Shown piece after piece: positions 1-6,339 of a stretch of DNA of 7,734 bases; within the stretch, counting starts at the first letter, position 1; the number at the start of each line of letters is the position of its first letter. Under the pieces are notes generated by a model. The model made no database searches, was not told where the DNA came from, and saw only the letters and a list, made by a program, of their open reading frames with translations. The translations under genes and the position numbers were made by a program. The stretch spans positions 1 to 7,734 of the forward strand of contig CALETF010000182.1 in NCBI GenBank assembly GCA_937920005.1, in the 5' to 3' direction. Source of the DNA: an uncultured Candidatus Altimarinota bacterium (GTDB lineage Bacteria; Patescibacteriota; Gracilibacteria; BD1-5; JAGOOR01).

Positions 1-15
1 ATCTGTGGTCCGAAC

Positions 16-72
16 TATCCAAATATGTAGGGTAATCCTTGCGAGGCAGTGCCTCTCATATCCAAACATGTA
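16..72. repeat. Imperfect direct repeat flanking a small hairpin
   Basis: A 14-bp unit, TATCCAAAYATGTA, occurs at 16-29 and again at 59-72 with a single mismatch (T24 versus C67). Between the copies lies an inverted repeat, GAGGC (43-47) / GCCTC (51-55), with a 3-nt loop. No convincing gene covers 1-80: the plus frames close at 28-30, 33-35 and 71-73, and the minus frames show nothing recognisable. The arrangement of hairpin between short direct repeats resembles a dispersed intergenic palindromic (REP- or MITE-like) element, but only one copy is visible, so that identity is inference. Confidence 0.4.
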
Positions 73-80
73 ATATTCAA

Positions 81-110
81 TAAAAAATCCCCTTTCGAGG
101 GGATTTTTTA
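81..110. terminator. Bidirectional intrinsic terminator with UUCG loop
   Basis: A perfect 13-bp stem pairs 81-93 with 98-110 around the tetraloop TTCG (94-97). The GC core is CCCC/GGGG (89-92 / 99-102), flanked by A6 on one side and T6 on the other, so it gives a U-tract in both directions. It terminates the minus-strand methyltransferase, whose TAA stop (110-108) is the outermost part of the stem. It could equally end a plus-strand gene entering from the left. Confidence 0.9.
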
Positions 111-824
111 TGACCAAAAAGTAATACTATTTCTCTCTCAAAATGTATCAGATACCGTCATTCAAACTTCAGCAGCGAGAGAGAGATATTCTTCGTGCGA
201 AAATGCATGATAGAATCGTGTATGGGCTCCTATTTTTATATCAAAATCTACACTACCGTCTGAATAAGATTGTTTTTTTGATGATTCATATTTTTTCTGA
301 GAATCAGCCAGAAGATGCCAGTTTATCATAACTATTTTTCCTGTTTGGGAGAGAAGTGATTTTGCTTGAGATAATACTGATACCCTCTCTGCTCGAGTCA
401 TCAGATGATGAAAACTCGCAACAAAAAATATACCATCATATAGTCCATATTTCTGGAGTTTTTGAGACAAATCTCTCATATCTGATTGAATCCACTCAGT
501 CAAAGTAAAAAAATCAGACAATGACCGATCAATACGAGCCTGATTCAAAAGTACTTGAGACATATCAAGGCCTATATAGGTCGAGAAATATTGCTGAATA
601 GAAGCAGACTGTTCGTGTGTCTGCATGTGTTTCAAAAATCTCCCATTGCCACAACCTATATCGGCCAAAACTCAGGTCGATGGATCGAAATTTTCTAAAA
701 ATTCAGAAAGTGCCTGGTCTATTTCTTCCCAATGAAGGTTTTGACGACTTTTCCCAAATGTATCGCCAAAATCATCATATTGCACAGTATTATTTTTGTT
801 GAGTATTTTGTTGTTTTTTGTCAT
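108..824 (-). CDS. Class I SAM-dependent methyltransferase, Trm9/ALKBH8-like
   Basis: The 238-residue protein has a Rossmann methyltransferase fold. An N-terminal YDDFGDTF...SR segment (16-27), typical of Trm9-like tRNA methyltransferases, precedes SAM motif I ADIGCGNGR (54-62). The acidic strand-2 end GLDMS follows (85-89), then a QSDMRD loop near 112-117 and the motif IV region YDGIFFVASFHHL (128-140). A C-terminal RFYHAFSHEEY segment also fits the Trm9 group, which methylates wobble uridine derivatives; the substrate here is inferred only. Three UGA codons read as Gly (674-672, 164-162, 140-138). Without recoding the protein loses both its N-terminus and its last 18 residues. The ATG at 824 lies inside the 3' end of the upstream NYN gene (35-nt overlap). 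A GTG at 785-783, just after the NYN stop, is the alternative start and would begin almost at the YDDF motif. It is probably cotranscribed with the NYN gene and ends in the terminator stem. Confidence 0.85.
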
Positions 825-1368
825 TTCTATTTTTATCATTTCTCTGCGGGCGAAGTGATTTACGAGACTGAAAAAGGAGTTCGTCAGGATATTCTTCTAT
901 ATCGATAAATTCATCAGCGAGCTCGCGGAGCTCTTTGTTTGAAGTACGACCAAATGCCATAACTTCGACAAGACACCCCTGGGCCTGTTGGAGGTAGTTT
1001 ACGACTGGGCAGAAGTCGCCATCTCCAGAAACAAGAATAAGAGAATCAACCTTAGGAGCCAAACGAATAGCATCCATCGCCATACCGAGGTCCCAATCAG
1101 CTTTTTTGGAACCATCCACAAAAGTCTGAATCGGTTTTTGTTTAATCTCAAAACCACTTTCATGCAGTGCTTCGATAAATACCTTATTTGTCTCTTCAGC
1201 AGTATCCACGGCATAGGCAATAGCTCGGGTGAGCTTACGTCATTGCAAAATGAGATTGAGAATATTTTTGAAATTCACACGAGAATGGTAGAGATTCTTC
1301 GCAGAATAGTAGAGATTTTGCACATCGACGAGGACAGCAACACGTTGTTCAGGATTTCGTATAATCAT
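790..1368 (-). CDS. LabA-like NYN/PIN-fold ribonuclease
   Basis: The 192-residue protein matches the NYN (LabA/DUF88) branch of PIN-fold nucleases, predicted Mg-dependent RNases. The first strand ends in VLVDVQNLYYSA (12-23), with the first acidic residue at D15. KADWDLGMAMDA (89-100) supplies D91, D93 and D99, and LVSGDGDF (112-119) supplies D116 and D118. These are the usual metal-binding acids and all are present. The C-terminal tail of about 25 residues is Arg/Lys/Asn/Gln-rich and probably disordered or RNA-binding. One UGA (1242-1240) encodes the Gly of QGRKL, where relatives commonly have Gly. The ATG start sits 9 nt after a perfect TATAAT, so the mRNA is probably leaderless or nearly so. 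The downstream methyltransferase overlaps the tail. The cellular target is unknown; a role in RNA decay is a family-level inference. Confidence 0.9.
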
Positions 1369-1377
1369 AGTAAAAAC

Positions 1378-1406
1378 ATTATAGCCCCTTTCACGAACTC
1401 GCAAGT
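1378..1406 (-). promoter_or_regulatory. Promoter of the NYN gene inside the rnhB stop
   Basis: On the minus strand a perfect -10 box TATAAT (1383-1378) ends 9 nt before the ATG at 1368. Upstream, ACTTGC (1406-1401) at 17-bp spacing or TTGCGA (1404-1399) at 15 bp could serve as the -35. The expected transcript start is near 1371, leaving about 3 nt of leader. The TAA stop of rnhB (1381-1379) is part of the -10 box. Confidence 0.7.
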
Positions 1407-2065
1407 TTTATAGGTTTGTAGCTTTTTCGATGTATGCTAGCGATTCCTCTATGCTTTATTGCCTCTTGATGAAAATGTGTTCCGTATCACTTATGTTTCT
1501 CAAAACCATAACCCGGAAAATCAGAAGCATATTCAGTCATAATCCTATCGCGTGTCACTTTGGCAAGAATTGAAGCAGCCATAATCTGTTTTATTTTAGA
1601 ATCACCACGAACGATATACTCCGGTTCTGGAAGCCATGGAATATCAAAGGAATAGTTGTCTCTCCCATCAATTTTTAATAAAAATCCCCTATTTTGTACT
1701 TTGTATTTTGTACTTTGTATTTGAGTAAGTGCCTCTTGCATCGCAAGTCTATTGGCCTCACGGATACCAACAGTATCTATCATTTCATGCGAAATAATAC
1801 CCACTCAATAGGACAATTGTCATTGCTCGGCAAGCATTAAGATTTCATCGTAGGTAACAGCACGGTCTTTTTCTGTCATCTTCTTGGAATCTTGAAGAGT
1901 ATTTTTGACAGGATTTTTACCACTCCAGAGAACGCAGGCAGCCACTACTGGTCCAGCCCAGGATCCCCTCCCCGCCTCATCAACACCGATAACTATATCA
2001 GTTATTTGTATAATTTTGAGAGAGAAAGGTGCTTTTTTCACGCTTTTGTATTGATTTTTTGGCAT
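1379..2065 (-). CDS. rnhB: Ribonuclease HII
   Basis: RNase HII removes ribonucleotides and RNA primers from RNA:DNA hybrids. The 228-residue protein shows the diagnostic series: GVDEAGRG (27-34; catalytic D29, E30), DSKKM (59-63), the third acidic residue in IDGRD (D133), AASILAKVTRD (163-173; D173) and KGYGT (192-196) followed by HxEAI and SIHRKSY (210-216). Family members usually read GRGPWAGP; here Pro is replaced by Ser at 35. Four UGA codons are Gly (1822-1820, 1807-1805, 1489-1487, 1393-1391), including the invariant first Gly of KGYGT. Under the standard code the gene splits into two fragments and loses its C-terminus. The ATG at 2065 directly follows an in-frame TAG, so it is the earliest possible start; it gives an N-terminal extension of about 25 residues. 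A tandem-repeat insertion encodes residues around 116-126. The gene is divergent from rel and probably has its own near-leaderless promoter. Confidence 0.95.
1692..1719. repeat. Tandem 14-bp repeat within rnhB
   Basis: Two perfect head-to-tail copies of TTTTGTACTTTGTA lie at 1692-1705 and 1706-1719, with a few bases of a third copy following. On the coding strand the unit is TACAAAGTACAAAA, giving the peptide STKYKVQN around residues 118-125. It falls in the loop between the helix after GIREA and the strand carrying D133, a position where RNase HII tolerates length variation. Confidence 0.8.
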
Positions 2066-2084
2066 CTAGGAAGAGAATAATCAG
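2051..2084 (+). promoter_or_regulatory. Possible rel promoter and Shine-Dalgarno
   Basis: TTGATT (2051-2056), a 16-bp spacer and GAGAAT (2073-2078) could form a weak promoter whose start point would fall on the GTG at 2085. The same stretch holds AGGAAGAG (2068-2075), a possible Shine-Dalgarno 9 nt from the GTG. Both cannot be used at once, because transcription from this promoter would exclude the Shine-Dalgarno from the mRNA. The -35 lies within the 5' end of rnhB. Confidence 0.35.
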
Positions 2085-2101
2085 GTGACACAAAATGCAA
2101 A
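2074..2101 (-). promoter_or_regulatory. rnhB: Possible rnhB promoter
   Basis: On the minus strand, -10-like TATTCT (2079-2074) ends 8 nt before the rnhB ATG. TTTGCA (2101-2096) at 16-bp spacing or TTGCAT (2100-2095) at 15 bp may be the -35. No purine-rich ribosome binding site precedes the ATG. The elements lie inside the 5' end of rel on the opposite strand. Confidence 0.35.
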
Positions 2102-3563
2102 TTATTTCGCAGATTACAAGGCCTATGTAGAAAAATACAGGGGGTATGAGTATCGTGATCCTGATGACATTTTTGAAGAACTCTTAGAGGAGTGTAATTA
2201 TATCTCATGAGAAGGAAAAGATCTCATACGACAAGCATATGAGATGGCAAAATCTGGACACAAAAGCCAACTCAGAAAGTCAGGAACACCCTACATAACA
2301 CATCCTCTGACAGTTGCCTGCATGATGCTCCCCTATCGCCCGTGCCCCATGCTTTTAGGGGCAACTTTACTCCATGATATTCTCGAGGATACAGATGAGA
2401 CCTATGAGAGCATTGCCGCTATTCATCCCGAAATAGCCAATATCGTCGAATGAGCAACAAAGATACGATGAGCCTCAAGAGATAATCCAACAGGATTTTC
2501 ATCAGAACAAGCACGTTTTGAAACAATACGAAAAATACTCGTCGCATCTCAAAAAGACATCCGAATACTCTACCTCAAAATATTTGATAGGTCGCATAAT
2601 ATGATGACTATCAGCGCTATGTCCCCTGAAGGCCGGCAGAGAATGGCAGAAGAAACACAACATGTATACATACCCCTTGCAAAACGCTGCTGACTCCGAG
2701 AAATGTACCATTTTCTTCATGGACTGACAGCAGAAGTTTTGGAACAAGAAAGATGGCACACTATGGAAACCTTCGTGAACAACAAGCACGAATACATGGT
2801 AGAAAGCTCAAAAAAAATCCACGCCTATCTCCGGAAACAAAGCTGGTCAAAACCTGTCGTACACTATGATACTGACTTTGTCTCCCCTTTTTCAATAGAA
2901 CTCAAAAAAGAATATCTCGAAGAATCATGGTATGCCATCCAAATTGTGGTACGAGAACCAAGTGATTGTTATGCTATACTCCATGATATAGGTGCGAGAC
3001 AAGATGAGAATTTCCTTCAAGTAGGACGTGTAAGTGATCTCATTAACCACCCACGACTTTCATGATATACATGACTTCATACTGAAGCGGTCTTTAATGG
3101 AATTTCTCGTGTAAAAATACGCATTATTGACGAAAAAACCTACGAAAAAGTCTTAAAATACGAAACATTTGATGAATTAGGTACTACATATTCACCCATA
3201 CTTTTTCGTGACTTTGATCTCATCAACGAAGCAACAGCATCAAACTCAGAAGACTTCATAAAAAGCGTAACAGAACACATCTTGGCTCGAAAAATCCCAA
3301 TTCACTCCAAAACAAGACATCTCTTTTATATGCCCATCAAATCAACAGTTCTTGATGCGGTCATATATCTCGAGCCAAAAGATTTTTATCGTATAGAATC
3401 CATCTATCGAAATCATGAAAAAGTACCATTTCATACTCCTCTAGAAAATGATGATATCATCACATTTACTCTTGGAGAAAAAAGTACAATCTCAAAACAA
3501 TGGCTCGATGCTGCGCCATCTGGTATAGCACGTTGGAGAATCAAGTCTTATCTCAAGAAATAA
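2085..3563 (+). CDS. RelA/SpoT homologue, probable hydrolase-only
   Basis: The 492-residue protein has the order HD hydrolase, synthetase-like domain, TGS of long (p)ppGpp enzymes. It ends just after TGS and lacks the later helical, zinc-finger and ACT modules. Hydrolase motifs are intact: RKSGTPYITHP (64-74, metal ligand H73), LLHDILEDT (95-103; H97, D98, E101, D102) and KIFDRSHNM (165-173; D168, N172). The synthetase region keeps GYxGLH (327-332) but has lost key residues. The Asp of the YDLxAxR motif aligns with S281, its Arg with Q286, and the Glu of ExQIRT with K344. TGS spans roughly 405-475, followed by WLDAAPSGIARWRIK. Six UGA codons are Gly (2208, 2451, 2469, 2691, 3063, 3072), including those of VxGxTK and SGY. 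No ATG precedes the HD domain; GTG at 2085 is chosen. The in-frame ATG at 2244 lies too deep in the HD domain. It heads a compact run with holA and def. Inferred role: clearing alarmone made elsewhere or acquired from a host. Confidence 0.88.
2203..2245. repeat. Clustered inverted repeats in the rel 5' coding region
   Basis: TCTCATGAGA (2203-2212) is a perfect 10-bp palindrome. It is followed by ATCTCATA (2221-2228) and its exact complement TATGAGAT (2238-2245) across a 9-nt loop. All share the ATCTCAT/ATGAGAT core, so alternative pairings are possible. They lie within coding sequence and may be chance or an mRNA hairpin. Confidence 0.5.
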
Positions 3564-3566
3564 AGC

Positions 3567-4553
3567 ATGACTCCAAAGAAAAACATACTTCTTTTCCGAT
3601 GAGATAATAAGGAATCTCTCCGTTCTACATTGCAAAAATGGAAAGAAAAATTTATCGAAAAACATGGCGAAATGAACCTCCTCGAAATAAAAAATGATAA
3701 TATTTTTGATGGTGTACTGAGTGACTGCTTGGCTCCGTGATTTATGGGTGGAACTCGGATGATTATTTTTTATGAAAAACTCATAAAAACATCCAAGGAG
3801 CAAGAAAAAATAGAAGAACAAAATAAAGCTGAGGAAACTATAAATCTCGAAGAACTCCTCGAGAATGGCATGAAGAAAAAAACTATAGACGATGATGCTC
3901 TGTGGATAAGCACTCTTGAGAAAATGCCAGAAACAAATTTTATTCTCTTTGTTGGTAACAAAAAACCTGTTACTGAACTCGAAAAATGGATAGAAAAAAA
4001 TGCAACCATTCATGATTTTCCAGCGCTCTCAGTCAATGAGATAATAAAATACATAGAATCCTCTCTCAGGCTCCCGCCAGACCAAGCCATGAATATGAGT
4101 GACAGGCTCAGCAATAACTACGATTTTGTCGTACAAGAAGTCAAAAAACTCTCTCTCGCATACCAACCACGCTGGTCAAATGAAGAACTCAAGAGCATAT
4201 TACCTGACTATCGTGATGAAAATGCATTTAACATACTCGATCCTCTCTGGAACAGAGATCCTATTTATCTCATAAAGATATGGAGAAGACTCATGGAGAC
4301 AGCAGACCACGAACTCACTATGGCCATGATGATTACTATGATACGAAAAATAGTCATAGCATCGCATTTTCAGCACACAAATAACCTTCCGATAACGCCT
4401 GGGCAGAGAAATACCGCAAAACGTCTCTTATCTCACAAAAAATCACTCAAAAAGCTCTACGATGATATAGTCGCAGTTGATATTGCCGAAAAATCAGGAG
4501 AATTGCCACACAAAACAAACGCATTTCTCATGGCTTTACTTAGTTTTTGTTAG
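3567..4553 (+). CDS. holA: DNA polymerase III delta subunit (clamp loader)
   Basis: The delta subunit opens the beta sliding clamp within the clamp-loader complex. The 328-residue length and pattern fit the family. There is an N-terminal FRGDN (10-14), then a strand reading PGFMGGTRMIIFYE (57-70), equivalent to the FG.KRLVVV segment common in HolA. LISTLEKMP-like and FILFVGNKK segments follow. Next come a winged-helix-like LSVNEIIKYIES, a YDFVVQEVKKLSLAY helix matching the EleKL motif, and a C-terminal helical collar. The middle holds a charged insertion (KEQEKIEEQNKAEE, about 76-89). Two UGA codons are Gly (3600-3602, 3738-3740), in the FRGDN and PGF motifs. The conserved Arg at 64 is encoded by CGG. 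The ATG lies 3 nt after the rel stop with no clear ribosome binding site, so translational coupling is likely. It ends with TAG. HolA diverges strongly, so the call rests on pattern rather than on a catalytic signature. Confidence 0.85.
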
Positions 4554-4559
4554 AAATAT

Positions 4560-5033
4560 ATGAAACTCTCAATACAAACATGAAAAGATAATATCATCCT
4601 CAGAACAGTTTCTACACCTGTCAAAACTCAAGAACTGCATTCTTATAGGGTTTTATGAGAATCCATGCTGGCATATATAAAGAATCCAAAACATGGATGA
4701 ATCTGACTGGCCGCACCTCAAGTAGGGGTCAATAAGAGGATTATTATCGTTGGCTTACCTGAAAAAAAAGACGATGAAAAATATCCTATTGTCCTCATGA
4801 TAAACCCTGTTATTACGAGAAAATCAGCCGAAACAAATCGTGATGAAGAGTGATGTCTGAGCTTACCAGGACTTCTCGGACAAGTAGAGCGATCAATCAG
4901 TCTCGAAGTAGAATGGATTGATATAAAAGGGAAAAAAATGAAAAAAAACATCACATGATACGGTGCTCGCGTCGTACAGCACGAAATCGATCATCTCGAT
5001 GGAGTCATGATTTGTGACAAATTCTTGAAATAA
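4560..5033 (+). CDS. def: Peptide deformylase
   Basis: Peptide deformylase removes the formyl group from nascent N-terminal formyl-methionine in the cytoplasm. The 157-residue protein has all three signature motifs: GGIGLAAPQVG (46-56), EEGCLSLPG (96-104; metal ligand C99) and VVQHEIDHLDG (138-148; ligands H141 and H145, catalytic E142). Q54 provides the conserved active-site amide. Length matches the 150-190 of the family. Six of its 14 glycines are UGA (codons 8, 33, 47, 49, 98, 133; first bases 4581, 4656, 4698, 4704, 4851, 4956). Three of them sit in catalytic motifs. Under the standard code no open frame longer than 55 codons survives, so the gene would be missed. It starts 6 nt after the holA stop. 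Its last two codons and their junction with the stop contain the -35 box of the next gene. The formyltransferase gene that often adjoins def is not in the window. Confidence 0.97.
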
Positions 5034-5053
5034 TTAGAAAACAATGTTATATT
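5025..5053 (+). promoter_or_regulatory. Sigma70-type promoter of the coiled-coil gene
   Basis: TTGAAA (5025-5030), a 17-bp spacer and TATATT (5048-5053) form the best promoter in the window. The -35 occupies the last two sense codons of def. The expected start is near 5060, leaving a leader of only about 5 nt before the ATG at 5065. This promoter overlaps an upstream in-frame ATG at 5044, so that ATG would not be in the transcript. Confidence 0.75.
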
Positions 5054-5064
5054 GTGTCAAGAAT

Positions 5065-5814
5065 ATGCATTCTGACACACACATAACAGAAAAACTCGCC
5101 AAAGAAAACCAAGAATTGAGAGAAAAACTCGCCATTGCAGAACAATGGATAGGGCGAGAATTGTCTGAAATACGTTTCCGAAAAATGAAAGAAGAGGCAA
5201 AAAAACAAACCAAACATGGACTCATGGAGTCAGAAGAAGACATACACGAGCGTTGCAAGAAGTATTTCGGAGAAAATTATATTCTCCTGAGTCCAGAAAA
5301 TAGAGAGCTCCTTATTGAGTCAGAAATCAATTTCTCACACCTTATACGTCAAAAGGATATAGATGGCCTCATCGTCACAAATGCCTATCAAAAAATACTA
5401 GAAAATCTCTTCGAAGAGCATATAACAAAAAAATTCAGAGAAGAGCACAAAAAAAGCCGACTTCATCCGCAAAAAAATGATTTGCTCGAAAAAACTATAT
5501 ACAAAGTACTCAAGAACGATTTTCATCTCTCGCTTGGGAAAATATATCTCATACTCGAAAAAGGGCTTCAAGAAGAAACTGGCGATCTCATAGAGCTTTT
5601 TCGATTGTCAGCTGAACAACAACCTCTCTACAATGCTCTTAGTCATGGAAATTTCTGGGAATATTTCACCGATATCATAGAAACGGGGGCATTTGGAGAA
5701 AAGCGTCATGCTGGAAAAATCACTCTCAAGGACGTTCGTTTTCTCCGTGAGAAAATCACAGGGAATTTCGAAAAAGAAGGTTTTTTGAAGATAATACTCG
5801 ACTACATCAAGTAG
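5065..5814 (+). CDS. Uncharacterised coiled-coil protein
   Basis: I do not recognise this 249-residue protein. Residues 1-50 are a charged, heptad-like helix (ITEKLAKENQELREKLAI) predicted to form a coiled coil. The rest is mostly alpha-helical, rich in Lys, Glu, Leu and Ile, with no signal peptide or membrane segment, and ends in FLKIILDYIK. It is probably cytoplasmic. It is the only gene here without an in-frame UGA, although it has 13 glycines; elsewhere roughly a third of glycines in rel and def are UGA. An in-frame ATG at 5044 would add seven residues, but the -10 box overlaps that start, so 5065 is preferred. It ends with TAG. Its position between def and ruvC gives no functional clue beyond a housekeeping setting. 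It may be lineage-specific. Confidence 0.8.
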   Translation: MHSDTHITEKLAKENQELREKLAIAEQWIGRELSEIRFRKMKEEAKKQTKHGLMESEEDIHERCKKYFGENYILLSPENRELLIESEINFSHLIRQKDIDGLIVTNAYQKILENLFEEHITKKFREEHKKSRLHPQKNDLLEKTIYKVLKNDFHLSLGKIYLILEKGLQEETGDLIELFRLSAEQQPLYNALSHGNFWEYFTDIIETGAFGEKRHAGKITLKDVRFLREKITGNFEKEGFLKIILDYIK

Positions 5815-5838
5815 TTTTTTTGGAAAAGTAGTTTTTTT
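5809..5838. repeat. 13-bp direct repeat around a stop codon
   Basis: AAGTAGTTTTTTT occurs at 5809-5821 and 5826-5838. The first copy holds the last Lys codon and TAG stop of the coiled-coil gene. The second lies in the spacer before ruvC and overlaps its proposed promoter. The T7 tracts have no GC-rich stem before them, so they are not a standard terminator. Confidence 0.7.
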
Positions 5839-5847
5839 GAATAGAGT
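5820..5847 (+). promoter_or_regulatory. ruvC: Possible leaderless ruvC promoter
   Basis: TTGGAA (5820-5825), a 16-bp spacer and TAGAGT (5842-5847) place the expected start point about 7 nt downstream, on the A of the ruvC ATG. The -10 matches the consensus at only four of six positions. No ribosome binding site is seen. Confidence 0.45.
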
Positions 5848-5853
5848 ATTTCC

Positions 5854-6339
5854 ATGCCTATTATTCTCGGGATTGATCCTGGAACAACTGATGTTGGTTT
5901 TGCTGTAATTGAATTACAAAAAAATCAAAGAAATATTATCACCTATGGGGTTATCCATACCACTCCAAAAGTAGCACAGAGCATAAAGCTCGTAGAGATT
6001 ATGAATGATCTCGAAGAAATCATACAGCAACACAACATCACACATGCAGCCATTGAGAAACTCTTCTTCTCAACAAATCTCAAAACTGGTATCGATGTAG
6101 CCCAGAGCCGATGAGTCATAGTAGCAACAATTAGCAAGTTTTGAGTTCCGATTATGGAATACACGCCACTACAAGTAAAGAAGGCGCTATGCTGAAATGG
6201 TAAAGCAGAAAAGAAACAAATAGGCCGAGCTGTACAACTCCTCTTCAAGCTCGATGCCGTACCAAAACCAGACGATGCTGCTGATGCTCTGGGAATAGCC
6301 TATCTCGCCTCCATGAATCCAGAATTATATCTCAAATAA
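5854..6339 (+). CDS. ruvC: Holliday junction resolvase RuvC
   Basis: RuvC cuts four-way junctions during recombinational repair, working as a dimer with RuvAB. The 161-residue protein has the full RNase H-like acidic set. GIDPGTTDVGFAV (6-18) supplies D8, AIEKLFFSTN (66-75) supplies E68, and DDAADALGIA (140-149) supplies D141 and D144. Three UGA codons are Gly. Gly87 follows R86 in the conserved AR/SRG helix, Gly97 precedes VPIMEYTP, and Gly114 begins GNGKAEKKQ, which in relatives reads GNGRA or similar. Under the standard code only the first 86 residues would be called. The Arg at 86, encoded by CGA, is conserved. Length is slightly short of the usual 165-180, the difference being at the C-terminus. 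The start is the first ATG, directly at the beginning of the first beta strand. ruvA and ruvB are not in the window. Confidence 0.96.

Noticed and set aside
988..1413. 141-codon plus-strand open frame
   Set aside because: It lies antisense to the NYN gene, which has clear family motifs. No recognisable protein is encoded.
2009..2014. TATAAT as the rel promoter
   Set aside because: It is a perfect -10 match, but it has no -35 at 15-18 bp and lies within rnhB coding sequence of high AT content. Its distance from the GTG is unlike the other genes here.
3492..4013. 173-codon minus-strand open frame, Phe/Ser/Tyr-rich
   Set aside because: It is the antisense shadow of the rel end and holA; its composition is that expected from the complement of Lys/Glu-rich coding sequence.
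5044..5064. ATG at 5044 as the start of the coiled-coil protein
   Set aside because: The -10 box TATATT overlaps the codons just after it, so the transcript would begin downstream; ATG 5065 fits the leaderless spacing.
4698..6195. UGA as Trp (code 4) or selenocysteine
   Set aside because: UGA positions match invariant glycines in deformylase, RuvC and RNase HII. TGG is used normally for Trp, and selenocysteine would not occur at this density or at Gly sites.
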